A DNA stretch of 64,000 nucleotides from Trogon surrucura (GCA_020746105.1 CM036619.1:15228238-15292237); one strand, 5' to 3'; positions 37,331 to 50,324 are shown, counted from the first letter of the stretch. Notes: generated from the letters alone by a model not told the origin. Program-made: numbers and translations.

Positions 37331-38189
37331 TGGATTCATCATTGGAGTGGGTGTCTTTGGGGTTGGTAGCTACTGGCTGGTTTGAATGCACCAAAGTCTT
37401 AGATAATATAGAGGTGACAGGGCACTCATTAAAGAAAATAGGGTAAAGTATTAACTGAAGACAATCAAGAAGAAAGCACTACTAATCAGAAATGTTGACT
37501 ACTGGTTCTCCTAGTTAGGCTGAAAAGAGAGGTTCAACGGGAAAAGTATGTGGAATCAGTAAAGTAGAAAAACGTCCTCCAAGAGTTTCTGGAATTGGAA
37601 CTGGACCAACTCCGGTGGAGCAGGACCATATTCAGTCCACCAAGACAGCTGACTAACTTAATCTGTGAGACTAAGGTCAAGAAAACACTGAGCAATATTC
37701 ATCATTTTCTAGCCAAGAACAACCAACCCTTCCTCCGAATGATAAATACTCAGTACACATACACGGAGAGCCTTAAACAAAAACCCACGGTTAAGCAATA
37801 TGGCCCCAGTTGTTGAGGAAACTGGCTCTGCTGTTCAGACCGATAGATAAAATGGGTGGTGAAGGGAGTCCCTCTCTACCCAGAGTCAAAAATGAGTGTG
37901 ATGTGTGGGAGCAGCCTGTGTCTGCTGCTGCAAAACCCAAGCCTTAACAAAGCCAACGTATTTCTGTATTGGTAGCATCTGTTACTGCTGCTCCTGCTCT
38001 GCAGCAGCTGATGTGACCCAGCTGTGGATCAGCATTTATGAAGAAGCTGAGGATTACGTGCTCAATATCTTTTCAATACATCCTGTTGTGAATTCTGCCG
38101 ATTTCCAGGGAAGCCTCCGGAGAGCAATCTGAATGCTCCGAGAGCTGCCAGCTCTCCCTCTTGTCCTCCGTGTCATCCTGCCTCTCCCG

Positions 38190-38200
38190 CCCCCCCCCCC
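38190..38200. repeat. Poly-C run (C11)
   Basis: Eleven C residues within a wider C-rich stretch (38179-38215). It translates as a proline-rich run in one plus frame, giving a spurious protein-like appearance. Confidence 0.9.
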
Positions 38201-38539
38201 GCCTGCTCCCCCTTACCTTGGGAATTCATCCATCCCCAACCACCTCAAGAAATTATTGTGGTTTTTGCTTTCAGAGTTGCAGTCCATGTCACAGAAGATT
38301 ATAAAATATCCACAGCCAGTTGAACAAGCAGGATTTAATATGACCTGCAGAAATCTGGAGACAACAGAATATAACCACCGACGAAAATTACAATTAAGTT
38401 TCTATTTTTCGAAAAAGAAAAAACATGTGAAAACAATGGGCTCTCCTGTTTACCCTCCGGATTACAAAAGAACAGAAATCAGATCTTATTGTATTGAGTC
38501 TTTAAAAAAGATCTGCCTTTCTCAGCATTTTTATAAATT

Positions 38540-38720
38540 AGTCTGACTTTGAAATTGTGGTATGTGGATGGTTTCAGAGGTGAAAAGATGAGCATTATTT
38601 GCATAATAAAATCACAAAGGGAGCAAGTATGCAAAATTTAATTTATTTAAAATTCACCCATCCGACATGCTGGGCACAGGTGCGGAAGATTAATAATAAA
38701 AATAGTCACCTACAGCATAT
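38540..38720. promoter_or_regulatory. Possible regulatory block with octamer-type motifs
   Basis: Contains a perfect POU octamer ATTTGCAT at 38597-38604 and, on the opposite strand, a near octamer (ATGCAAAA at 38629-38636), followed by TTAATTTATTTAAAATTC. The sequence lacks recognised repeats. It directly precedes a CpG-rich patch. Regulatory meaning is inferred from motifs only. Confidence 0.3.
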
Positions 38721-38764
38721 AAATTAGTGGCAATGTCCAGAACTAAGAGCATCCTTCCCCATGC

Positions 38765-38990
38765 TCAGAAAAAACTCTGGAGAAGGGACAGATACACAAC
38801 GTGACCTGACCGTGATCGCTTCTGTTGGGGCAGAGGACGGGCAGCCCCACGCTCCCCTGTGCTGGCGGCAGAACTGTTGCAGCGCCCTGTGGGGCTGCGA
38901 GTAAGCGCCGCCGTGGGGCAGGGTGGCTGAGCGAGCAGGTCTGGATGGCAGCGGTGCCTCTGTCAGGTGAAGGACGTTATCCCAGAGACA
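38765..38990. other. Small CpG-rich patch
   Basis: I count 14 CpGs between 38761 and 39000 in clearly GC-richer sequence, with a cluster gcgagtaagcgccgccg at about 38897-38913. Both strands have open frames of 60 to 100 codons, which GC-richness makes easy. It could be a small CpG island, an unannotated first exon or a GC-rich insertion. I see no protein signature. Confidence 0.35.
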
Positions 38991-40128
38991 AAAGTTCTTC
39001 TTTTTAACTAAGTCACATCTCTGCACTCGGTTGATGGTGAAATGGATGACGGGAGGGTATTTGGTAGTTCCAGGATCTTGTTAAAAGTAACTTCTTTTTT
39101 TCCCTATTACAAGCATTGGTGACTGTAATGTGTGCAACTACATTTGTGACAAAAACTTGCTGAAGAGATTGTGTTTTATTGTAGTTTTTGTGTTACATGG
39201 TTAGTGATGTGTTACACTTAAAAAGCCCAGACTGAGATGCTCTAAATTCTTCCTCCATGTGCGATATTTCCTAGTAGATGGTTTCTGAGGCTCCCACCCG
39301 ATATTTGGCCAAGGGACAGGGAGGGATGTTTGAGCTTGGATCTGGTGAAGAGTAAGTCTGGGCTCTTCTCTCTGAAATGTAGATCTAATGATATGACCTA
39401 CATCCTGCCTAATTTAAATATCTACCTCCAGATGAGGTGAGATGAGCTGCACGCCAGAAATGTCTGTTGCTCTTCATTGTGGAAGAAAGGAGAGTAGCCA
39501 TCGACCTCTTGGCCGTTCTGCTCTGTAGACAGCTGCTGTTGGCTAGATGAAGCCTGTCCTAAGGGGATTGAATGATGGGCTGAAAAAATTCAGTTAATAA
39601 CTTTGCTCATGGTATTGAAATAAAATGTGTAAGGGGATGTCCTAGGAGGCTTCATAACAGAGATTAAAGCATCTGAATATCAAAGTGTATGGGAAGAACA
39701 AAGACTACTGTTAGATTTTAAATGGGTTTGTGGTTTGAATATATGATTTGCAAATATTAGTGGGTTTATTTTGGCTGATTTTATTTTAATCAAGTCCATC
39801 CCAAATAGCACATCTGTAAACACCACAAGCAGCTTGGAATAGACATAGGTTGTCTGTTAGTTGCTGTTTTGCTTACTTTACTTTTATGTGATCCACTGAT
39901 ATGAACCTCTCTGGTTGTGTTGTGTCCGTACTGTGTCCACAGGGTGGGATTCAGTACTGCTCCCCAGTACCTGGGCCTGGCTACTTCTCAGCTCCGCGAC
40001 GGTACAATACCCACATGTCCCATCCTCTCATCTAACACCTCAGTTTACATACAGAGAAAGCCCAAGTAGCAGAGCATCACAGGGTGCTCCAGTGGGCCCC
40101 TCAGGTAGGCCATCAGAGGGGAATAATC

Positions 40129-40636
40129 ATGGAATCATAGAATCATTTAGGTTGGAAAAGACCCTTAAGATCATCGAGTCCAACCATTTAACTAAGACTG
40201 TCTGGTCCACCACTAAACCATGTCCCTAAGCACCATGTGTACATGTCTCTTAAATACCTCCAGGGTTCTTGACTCAACCACTTTCCTGGGCAGCCTGTGC
40301 CAATGCTTGACAACCCTTTCAGGGAAAAATATCCTAATATCCAATCTAAACCTCCCCTGACACAACATGGGGCCATTTGCTCTTGTCCTATACCTTGTAA
40401 CTTGGGAGAAGAGTCTGACCCCCACCTCACTACAGCCTTCTTTCAGGTAGCTGCAGAGACTGATAAGGTCTTCCCTCAGAGTTCTTTTCTCTGGCTCAAC
40501 AACCCCAATTCCCTCAGCAGCTCCTCATAAGACCTGTTCTTGGGACCCTTCACCAGCTTCGTTGTCCTTCTTTGGACACACTGTTGCACCTCAATGTCTC
40601 TCTTGACATGATGGGCCCAAAACTGAACACAGGATA
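40129..40636 (-). mobile_element. CR1 LINE 3' end of a third subfamily
   Basis: On the plus strand it opens with aatcatagaatcatttaggt and aagacccttaagatcatcg, the classic reversed CR1 tail. The minus strand encodes (40425 down to 40213) [21 protein letters not shown], continuing with [22 protein letters not shown]. This is the CR1 type with [17 protein letters not shown] and HWHRLP. Further upstream, plus-strand words such as ttccctcagcagctcctcata and tgatgggcccaaaactgaacac are also CR1 (non-frame). The similarity stops near 40636. It is well preserved, hence relatively young, but has no RT. Confidence 0.95.
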
Positions 40637-43504
40637 ATTGTGGGTCAGGCACATTTTATAGCACGTTCCCGCCCTGCATTACAAACCAAGCCATGGTGAT
40701 ACAGTTCACCTCAGGCATAGATCAACACAGAGGATATTGAGTTTAATGCTTGGCTTTGCTCCCAAAGTCCATTGTTGAAGGGTTTATAAAACAAATAAGC
40801 AAAAATATTATTGTCATGTAGAACAACAATAGATTTTATTCCTGATTTACTTTCTTCATCCTCCCATTTCTTGTCCGTCTTCTGAACTGGTCTGTATCAC
40901 TTCTTTCTCTTCTAACTCCAGTTCTCCTCACAGTGCGCAAGTGTCACGTACTTGTCAGCTGTCCTTTCCCTTCTTCAGTGGGGTGAGCTGCCATACAAGT
41001 GTTTGCAGCACCAGCCCAGGGGCTCACAGCTTCAGCCACTGCCAAATCAGTAGTAAATGGCAGCTGAGGAGAGCTTGCAACCTGAAAAGAATCAGGTGAA
41101 TGAGAGCTGGCCAAGGGAACGTGGTGCCCTGGGCATGGAGTTGCTGCACCCAGGGCACCTGCTCATAAGCAGCAGGCACAGAAACAGCAGTTACCATCTG
41201 CACAGCCCTTACCAGCTGGTAACAAGCAACAGGTGTCATGGCTAATGCCAGAAGAAGACCTGATGTTGGGTAATTGTAGGAGCTCTCTCCCCTCAGACCA
41301 TGAGTTTCTTGCTGGGCAACAAGGAAGGTAGAGTAAAGAGAGCGTGTCTATGTTGACACAGATCTCTTCTAGGCACATTTAACAGGTCAGAAGGGCATCT
41401 CCACATGAGAAAGTCAAAGATGAGGTGAGATACCCAGGGTGCAAGGGCAGAGCAGTCAGAGGCACAGGAAGATGATGGACTCACAGAAATGTTTTGAGTC
41501 CAATAGGGAATTGCTGAGCGGTGAAAGTGGAAGAGGAGCAGGTGGCAGGCAGAAAACGTGTGGTATGGTCAGAGACTGGAGAATAAATTTCAAAGTGTTG
41601 ACAACATATGGATTAATAGATCAGCAGGATCTTGTAATCTAGATGCAAATCTATAAATCTTCATCGATATTGCTGCACAGCCGAAGAAGAATTTAAGAAA
41701 TGAGGCAGCAGTAGAAAGGACTGACAGAGCAGCACATGTGGGTAAGATGAGGCTGGGAGAGATCGTTCAGCTTATTTCCTCTGCCTCTGCTACATTTTCT
41801 CTACACCCAGGAGCAAATCCTGAGGGATGAGGCTAGAACAAGAACCATGACTCTAATTTGCAATAAATCCTCTCCTCTTGGCCCAACTTTCTCTTCCCCA
41901 TGCTGGCGGCATAAGGGGAGGTCATCTCCTGTGAGCATTCCTTCTTCCAGCTTTTCAGAAGGTGAAGAACAGCTGTTCACTGTGGAGGAGTATGAAATGT
42001 AGCTGATGCCATTTGTGGAGAAAAATCCTTGAGGGTAGATTTGTGCTTTAGTAGTGCTAGAAATACACAGCATGAAGTGCTGTACGGGTGTGGAGAATGC
42101 CTTCTTATCTATTCTTGATCTGGAAAAAGTATGAATGAATGTAAATATTGTCTGTTTCTGAAGAGATTTATGGCATAAGCTTAATGTGGGCTTCTCAAGA
42201 AGGTACGAGAAGAGAATATAAAATGAAACATGGGTGTTTATAATTGAAGAACATTCTCCCCAGGGGATCATATCACAATTTTTTTTTTAATGAAAATTCA
42301 GTCAACTGGATATTTAGTTAGCCCAAGGAAATGTTTTCAGTTATCAATTAAAGGGAGTATATGTGTTCTGTTGCTTGAAGATGCCATATCTTAAAATGAA
42401 TCTGGATGCTGGATAATTTTCACTTTACTCTTTATTAAATTGCTGCTTTTCCTCCAGCAGTGGCTGTAGCAGCTGTTCAGCCACATTCATTAACTGTAGA
42501 GTAAAAGATTTATTTTAACCACAAATACTAGGACTAAGGTTACTTTTTTAATTTAGTTTTTCAGCTGATATTTGAATACTAGAGTCAGTAGGAGTTTAAT
42601 CCATTTGCTGTTTAAGTATGATTTCACATAAAGACAGATTTCTAAATATCAGTTAAGTCTGAGATGGACTTAATTGTAAAATTGCTTTCAATGCTCTTGG
42701 AAAGATCTGCATTTTTGAGAGTTTATGTGAAAAATACAAAATGGCTTGATTACTGTTTAAAGCAAGTGAATTAGAAGAAAAAAAAAATTAATAAATGAAA
42801 AATGCTTTTTGCTGAATATTAATAGGGCAGGGATTAAAAAAAATGCATTTATTGAGTGTTCACTCAGAATTTAAGCCAAAGCACATTTCAACTGTAGAAA
42901 TGTGCTGGTCAAGGTAGGATTTCATTCATTTTCACAGCTGCAGGCTGCTTCAAAACTTGGGGGTCATGGAGCACACAGAAAGAATGCTGCAGAAGAGGAA
43001 GGATCTACATACACACTTGAGGAAAAACTGTAATATTTGCCAGTATCTTTGTGTGATAATGGCTAAGACAAATCTGTAAGCATAGCTTTTGCAAGGGCTG
43101 GATCTGAGCTGTATTCCACATTTGCCTGCTGATTCTTGCCCATCTTTTCTCTCAGACCGTCAGATCTCATCCTAAGCCTCCTATGGGTCTCATAGGGTCC
43201 ATGAGTTCTGTTTCTGATGTTTTGCTGAGGACGCTGCTAAACAGTTTCAAATCTGTAAACCGAGGACAAGGTGCTGACATCAATGCCTGGATGCGTTAGA
43301 TGATGAAGCTGAAGGATATTATGTGTAAAGAATGAGGATTTGAGGAAACTCTCCAACCATAAGTACACAGTAGCATACATTATGAGTTGAGTTAGCATTA
43401 AATGCATTTCTGCTGTAATCCTAAAGTATTACTCTGTTTTACTTAGAGGCTTTTGAGTAAAGTACAGCTGCAAAGCTGAAATTAATTGCCATTGATGGAA
43501 GAAG
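40637..43504. other. Unique non-coding sequence, no gene seen
   Basis: No recognised exon or transposon. The 40637-41700 part is GC-richer, with several overlapping frames on both strands. A 156-codon minus frame at 42271-41801 is the longest non-transposon frame here, but it has no recognisable domain and its composition is that of translated non-coding DNA. From 42280 to 42900 the sequence becomes strongly AT-rich. Confidence 0.5.
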
Positions 43505-44270
43505 CAATCACAGAAGAGTATAGCTGTGGTGGGAATGGACCTCTTGAGATTGTCCAGTCCAAGCCCTATGCTAAAAGCAGGGTCCTCTAGAACAGGGTGC
43601 TCAGGGCCATGCCCAGTCAGGTTTTGACTATCTTCAAGCATACAGACTCCATAACCACTTCAGGCAACCTGTTCTAGTGTTTGACTACCATCAAAGTAAA
43701 GAAGTCTCTTCTTATTTTTAATTGGGATTTCCTGCATGTCAAATTCGTGCTCATTGCCTCTTAACCTGTCACTGGGCACTGCTTGGAAGAGCTGAGCTCC
43801 CTCTTCTCTGCTTCTCTCTATCATGTGTTTACACGCATTCACAAGATCCGCCTGAGCCTTTTCTTCTCCAGAGCTGAACAGCCCCAGATCTCAGCCTCTC
43901 CTTGTGTGACAGAAGCTTAATCATCTTTGTGGCCCTTTGCTGAACTTGCTCTAGTAAGTCCATGTCTCTCTCATACTATGGAGCCCAGCTCTGGAGACTG
44001 CGCCCTGATGCGTCCCACCAGTGCTGGGCAGAGGGAAGGATCCCTTGACCTGCTGACAATGCGCTGCCTAACGTAGTCCAGGAGGCTGTTGGCCTTCTTT
44101 ACGAGAAGGGCACGTTGCTGGCTTATGGTCAGCTTGGTGTCCACCAGGACCCCCAAGGCCTTTTCTACAAAACTGCTTTGCAGATGTTTGCCCGAGGCAC
44201 GTACTGGTGTTTGGGCTTGTTCCTACCCAGAAGTAGGACTTTGTGCTTCCCTTTGCTAAAGTTCATGGGA
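43505..44270 (-). mobile_element. Old CR1 LINE fragment, about 0.77 kb
   Basis: A more degraded minus-strand CR1. Upstream (44156 down to 43971) it encodes MGVLVDTKLTISQQRALLVK and ARQ/ANS-type residues of the LGVLVDNKLTMSQQCALVAKK region. The C-terminal frame (43842 down to 43660) has AVPSDRLRGNEHEF, a worn form of AVPSDRTRGN. The tail on the plus strand (aatcacagaagagtatagctg) is mutated. The two coding pieces are in different frames with stops between them. The upstream part ends at gctaaagttcatgggaac near 44270, close to the LMKFNKGKC region. Confidence 0.88.
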
Positions 44271-47200
44271 ACAAAGAGATGGAAACGATAGGTTGTGAGA
44301 CTCACTGTGGGGCTCAAGTTTGTGTCCTAAGGAGACACGGACAGTGTACATTGAATGTTAAATAAAATTAAAGGATCTGCTTGTTTCCCACAGTATGGTT
44401 AAACCTTGTCATTCTCTAGACAGACAGACAGACCAGGAACAAGTTTGCTAAACTGCCAACGGTTTGGCTCCCACCATCAGTACGAGTTTCTGATTAAGAA
44501 GCTTAAGCCTGGAGGTGCTGAAAATCCATGAGGCGGAATGTGGGAGTGATCCATCCTTGTTAAAGCTGGGTCATTTCTAGATGCAAAAATAACATGGTTG
44601 GGTAACTAATCTTCGCCTCCTGTTTCTGCTGGCTTTTTCTTTCAAAAAGCTTAAAGAACGCTTTTTGGCTGATACACGTTCATACCCAGATAAGCCCAAA
44701 TGTAGTGCAGCTTTTCAAAAAACTGCAATCTCAATGATCCAGCTTTCCTGGCATTCACAGCCGGTGCCCGGAGGCAGTCTGACATGTTCAGTCCAAGCAA
44801 AGGTGTTGTGCATACAATGAAAGACCTCTCATTGTTCTTAACCTTAGCTGCGAAATAGTATCGAGCAAGTGCAGGCAAGTTTTCCTTTGTGTGTTTTCAG
44901 CTTAACTGAAGTTTGAAAACGGATGAACTGAATTGCAATGTAGAGGAGAAGACAGAAAAGAAAGAGAAAGGGAGTCAAAAGGGTTATGAATAAGCATCTG
45001 CTGAAGATACAGGATTGTTAGTGTTAAAGACATAAAGATACGTAGACAGTGTATGCTATTAAATATTGATGTTAGATAACAGTGCAGCCAAATGTCTTCC
45101 TGAGATACATGCTCTTCAAGAAAACTGTTTGGTAGGGCTAAAAGAGGTCACTCTTGACTGTCCAAATGCACTAAGTAGTTTGTCACCTGAAAGTGTGGTG
45201 AAGGAATGCCTGTTCCTTAAGGAAGCTCTCATGGTAAAATGGTCCAAAATCACTCGCAGTCCCAGTATGCCTTCATCTTAGTTCAAAGTTGGCCCAGGAT
45301 GATGAAGGAACGTGATGCAGCAACGCGTTTACTTCTGCCTGTCCCAAGTAATTTCAGCTAAAATCAGATTTCTTTCTTACGTCACCTTCTGTTTACAAAC
45401 CCTGAAGAATTACATAGCAAGTCCATTGCGGTGTTGACAAGCCAGTTGTGTTTTCTGTTGGGTCTCCTTTAAACAAAATCCTTGATAAGTCTTTATGTAT
45501 CAAGACTACTGTAAATGAAGAAACGCTGTTGACTGTCCTAGGACCGGTGTTTCTGTATATTGTTTTGAAATGTAACACAAAGCCCAAAGAATTGAGATTT
45601 CTTGGCAGGATAATGTATGTTCAAAAAAATGTTGGCTGGAGTTGGGACTTGTTGTTAACTGTTTGGAAGGGGCTCCGGGAAGGAGACGGGGAGCATACGG
45701 GGATGGCTATCTTTCCCAGACAGTTGACTGATGCTGTGAAAAACCAAGTTCACGCACAGGAGGCACGACTTCACAGCTCTGCTTTTCACATGTTGCTGTC
45801 AGCAAATCTTTCAGAAGGAATCAGCACAGAAATAGGCAGGTTTGGTGCTCACCAGCCGTCCCACCCTAACACCATCTGGTGAAAACAAGAAACCCCGGGA
45901 GCAGTTTGTGCAAGTGGGTTCAGCAAATGGGTTATAATCTCACCTGCAGTGCCTGTAAAATGCTGCCCAGTGTCATTTTGTCAAAGGATGATGAGGAAAG
46001 GGAAAATTTCTTGATACTATAAAAAGTATGTTCTCACGCAAATGTGCAACCTCATATTCAGATCAAGCTCTTCTTATTCCACAGGTTTTTGATTAAGGAA
46101 GTTACACAATCCCTAGGCAAAAGCAACTGTGTCTTTTCTTTGTTTTGAAATTGGAGGGGTTTTAGCATACATTTTGTTTAACTTCATTTCCACTTGCTGA
46201 AAAGCAAGGGATAATTTAGATTTATCTTAGGTTGAGATCACTGTGATATAAATTTCACTGGACGTTTTTGAACAAACCTGGCACAGGCTGCAAAGAACTG
46301 AATGGATCTGAACTTCTGTATTGAAAGCTTTTTGGTCTTTCCCTTTCCTCAAAATTGCAGCTTGTGGAACAGGTGATTGAATGCAGTTTTTTGCACTTAA
46401 AATAATGAAACGCAGCTGCTGCTTTGTAGGGAACAGAGGTCTTTTGCGTCATCGTAAAATAGATTTTAGCAAAGAATTTTTAATAATTAGATTTTTCATG
46501 TTTGTTAAATGTCATCAGTTTCTTTTCTTAATTCAGTTTGCTTACCAGAACAAACACGAGGACGTATATAGTGAAATCCTTTCAGTTTTTCTCTGACATG
46601 GGAAGTTCATCTTTAGACAATAGTTCTGTTTTTATTTTTCTGCTTTCGGATTCACTGCTAGCAATTTAATCCAGGCTTGGCTGTAGCTGAACGTGTGACT
46701 CATTCTTTAGATGGGGGTTTGAAAAGGGAGTCTTTACATGTCTCGCTTGTTATTGTTTTACTTCCTTTTTAATATTTCAAGATTTGCCTTCTGTCTATAA
46801 GAGAAACATGGTAATTTTCCAGAACTGGCCAGTTGTCAGTTTTGACCATAAAAGTCCCTTTGGTTAGCAGAAATGTCTGCTGGTCTTTGAGAAGTATGGA
46901 CATCTTTAGTAAATTTTGCATTGCATCATTGTGGAAATGGCTTCTTCTGTTCTCATATTGCCAGTCTTTCGTACAAATAGTCAATTTACGAGAGGAAATT
47001 TGAAAAAGTTCAAGAAAAGCAGTAGGCTGCAAAAAAAAAAAAGCATTAGAGTGCAAATAGAATTATAGGAGGGTTCACATTTTTTTAGGTTTAAATACCC
47101 AGTATTGCTGTGATGCTCTCTGAATCAGTCATTTTAATTTAATACAGTGGAAGAAAAATTAAGCCAAGTGCTTTTGAAAGTAACCCCACTAGTTTCCACA

Positions 47201-48450
47201 TATTTTAAGCTCTCTAATCAGATCAGCAGTTTAAATATTGTTAAGTTTACTGACTTAATCATAAAATGTTGTAATACAGTAGCAAATGCAATCAAGAACC
47301 AGGAACTACATCTGATTCCATGGAAGTTCTCAGAATATCAGATGCAATAGTTCCTCCAGGAGAAATCTTCTACCTGAAAATATTTCTACATGTACTGGCT
47401 TAAAGCAGGTGAATTTAAAAATAAATTGTGATTGCTGCAGTCCCTGCAGAAAAGTTTACAAAATGTCCATGCTCCATGTATTGGAGTTCTTTATAGCTAT
47501 ATATTCTGTCTTTTCTCTTACTGAAAAATTACTTTCCAGATTGTTTTACAAATCATGTCTCGCTTTGTTGTCTATCTGCATGACTTGCTGCCAAAGGTAG
47601 CATTTCAACCCTCAAAATCTTAAAACTGTAGCAAATCATATTGTTTATCATGACTGTGACAATATTTGGTATTTCTCTACAAGCAACTGCTTCTGAAGTC
47701 GTATCATTTTGAGTTTTCGGTTTTCATTAAACAATAAAAAAGAAGTTTCTGTCCTTTCATGGTCCAGAGACACAGCTTGGAAATGTGACTCTTAACAACT
47801 GAAAAATCAGAAAGCAGATCAATCTCTCATATTGATTTTTCACCCAGCCTCATGGTTTTGTGGAGGAGATTCTGACTCTCATCTTCTGCTGAGACTGACA
47901 GTATTATCAATATTCTGTGATCTCTGGCAGTATACTTTATCATCAAGATCAGGGCTCAAATTTTAAACAAAGGTAAAACTATTGATACACAAAATGCATG
48001 TAGAAATACGGGAAAAGGAGTATACTTTGAAAAGTAATTTTGTGTGTGAGCAAGAGCATCTATTTTTAAATGTGCCCTGAAAGTCCCTTTTCTGCAGAAT
48101 TATTTAACTGTATACATGTAATTGTGTGTGTCCATATAAGCACATATGCATGAGTGTTTGTGCACATCTGTAAGGGGTGTTGCAGAAGAAGAGACAAACC
48201 TGTGCGATCCTGCATGAGGCTGCTTCAGGTTTATCTCAAGAGCTTTGATAGCTCAGACACAGTTGGGATTCCCGTCCTCCTGATATTCCGTGCTCGGTTT
48301 CGCATGATACACCAAACTCGTCTACTCCAGCCAGGAGAGGAAAGTACAGGGCAAAGTTTTGCTGTAATTATAGATGTAATAAAACACTTTTATATTTCTT
48401 CAGAAGCAGTTAACTGAGAACACCCATAAGCTTAGATCCAGCAATCTACT

Positions 48451-48534
48451 ATTTTAAGATTGCCCAGAGCAAGTTAATTTTAGGTTTAGTGCTTTGTAAT
48501 TTAACTAGAGAACTGCACCTAAAATTTTAAGATT
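48451..48534. repeat. Direct and inverted repeat pair
   Basis: ATTTTAAGATT occurs at 48451-48461 and again at 48524-48534, 73 bp apart. Between them lies a perfect 10-bp inverted repeat, AATTTTAGGT (48476-48485) and ACCTAAAATT (48517-48526), with a 31-base loop. The sequence is AT-rich, so part of this could be coincidence. Confidence 0.6.
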
Positions 48535-50267
48535 CAGTTTTGCAGATCTTAGGGAAGATTTGCTTCTTTGAGTTTATTATTATCTATAGTTGAAGCGTGT
48601 TTACTAATTTGCTGTGTTGTGTGCACAAAACTACCACTACAACCCCAGTTTAGCTAATGGTAGTTGGTGGCATTTTTGGTTTTCCTCCTGGGCTGTTTTA
48701 GGGACACTCTCCTGTGATTTTACCTTAATCCTAATCAGATCCAGGCAGGAGTTAAAGAGCAATACCCCCTCCACACACACACATGCACTTGAGAAATTTC
48801 AGTGTGGTCGTTTTGTTGTTCAAAGTGGGATTTGGAAAGTGGCTGCAGCCTCTGGGAACTAGGGGTTGTTGCGAGGAGCTGGTGGGAGGTAACCAAGCCA
48901 GGGCCGACGGTGGTCAGCAGTGTTCCAGGCATTGTACAGGACACACACATCCAGAGGATGGATATTTCTGAGAGGCTCAAAAAACAATACAGGCTGAAAA
49001 CTGCTCTTATGTCAGAGTTTCCAGCTAAATCCGGAGAAAACATCAGTCCACGGCCCCAGACTAATCTGATAGTGCGGTCCAAACTAGTAACAGCCCTGCC
49101 TTCAGCCCTGTTTTGAGAAGACTTGGGCTCTGTGCAGATCCTCCTGGGAGTCCCACCTGGGGAAGCAAACGGTTCCGAGACCTCCACAGCTGTCTCACCC
49201 CATCCAAGAGAGGTGTAAGTTGTCTAAGGAGCAGTCACTGGGTTGCATTCATTTGCGCATCTGAAGAGAGCTGAGGATGAAGCAGGGGAAGGATTAACCC
49301 TTGTGGTTTTTTGCTATAAATGGCACAGAAATGTGAGTCATATCTGAGGCTGCTCTCAGTTTAACGGGAAATCCGACTGGATGGTACCCCAGGCTTTCCC
49401 GCAGCTGTCCTCCAGCTGTGGGGATGTCGTGCCGTCAAATTTAACTCTCCTTCTTGGAAATGTTTTTTATCTGAAAGCATCTTTCCAGACAAAAAGATCA
49501 TGCTGGACGAGCTGTAACACTTGCAGGGCATGGTACAGACTTGCTTCGTCTGCCTGCGGATGCCCTTCGGACAGGCTACAGCTGTGAGGAACTTCTCTGG
49601 TTAAGCTTCCATAGATCCAGGGAGGCAGAATGAAACAAGAGGAAAATGACCAAGCTGAAGGCCTGAGTGTTTTTGTGTCCACTTCACCATATTAAGTAGA
49701 GAAAAGTTTACTCATTAAAAAAATGAAAAGAACAAGGAAAAAGTCAAAGGAAACACGTTTAAACAGCTAAGGGTGAGTCAGCATACAGGAAGCTAATGCA
49801 CATGACTGGCGAGATTATCAGTAAATCTTTTTTCCCACTTTTCCTCTCCCCCTCTTCCCCTAAATTACTGTTTAATGACTCTGCTTTTAAAAAAAACACC
49901 CTGTGAATGAAGTATAAAGCTTGTTACTTTCCTAGGAGGACAGAATTTGCCTCTGTCCTGCGGAGAGGTCAGCTCTCTCCCTCTGCAGCCACCAGGGCAC
50001 ACAGCCACATGCCCATGGGCAGAGGGAGGATTTTAAAGCCCCAGTCATGTTTTAAAGCTCACTTACTAATTATCAGGTTCAGAAGGAATTACTTTTATTT
50101 CACAATAAGCATTTTAAAGGCCCTTTTTTCAGCCGTGCACAGAAAGAATATTCAGTACTTTTGGTCATGAATGTGTAACTGAGAAGGTAATACTGGAGGG
50201 CCTGGATTCATAGCATCTGCTGGGGCACCACATACCAAGGGTAACCACACTAACAATTGAGAAGCAC

Positions 50268-50324
50268 CATCATTAATTCAGGGATCTAAAGTAATTAAGA
50301 GTAATTAATGATCATCATTAATGA
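50268..50324. promoter_or_regulatory. Palindromic TAAT cluster (homeodomain-type)
   Basis: Within 57 bp there are at least five TAAT/ATTA cores. CATCATTAAT occurs twice (50268-50277 and 50313-50322), exactly 45 bp apart. ATTAATG (50304-50310) and CATTAAT (50316-50322) form a palindrome with a 5-base spacer, and TAATTAAGAG lies just before them. This is the arrangement expected for dimeric homeodomain binding. No experimental or comparative support is available here. Confidence 0.4.

Larger units (their letters stand above)
25606..40128. other. Long transposon-poor non-coding interval
   Basis: About 14.5 kb in which I recognise no CR1 apart from one isolated tail-like phrase (tatgattctatgatt at about 34208), and no exon. 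For a window where CR1 copies appear every few kilobases this is a noticeable gap. Several parts have the look of conserved regulatory DNA: many TAAT/ATTA cores, octamer-like words and few simple repeats. They are listed separately. It also holds a degenerate CAAAA-rich tract (31288-31325), a T/A-rich tract (32570-32588) and a C11 run (38190-38200). Confidence 0.5.

Noticed and set aside
38133..38546. 137-codon plus frame with a proline run
   Set aside because: The proline run comes from the C11 homopolymer and the rest has no domain, codon bias or splice context. It is best explained as a chance frame.
40637..41245. Possible LTR next to the CR1 at 40129
   Set aside because: A TATA-like ttttatagcacg occurs, but I find no matching second LTR, no clear TG...CA ends and no retroviral coding sequence.
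41801..42271. 156-codon minus frame
   Set aside because: Long for chance, but the composition (many Ser, Phe, Ile) and lack of any motif look like translated non-coding DNA. There is no neighbouring exon or repeat to explain it.
45448..45882. 144-codon plus frame
   Set aside because: No recognised domain, no good splice or Kozak context, and similar lengths occur by chance in 64 kb.
48735..49187. 150-codon minus frame overlapped by plus frames of 62-104 codons
   Set aside because: Frames open on both strands over the same GC-richer stretch are typical of chance. No protein signature.
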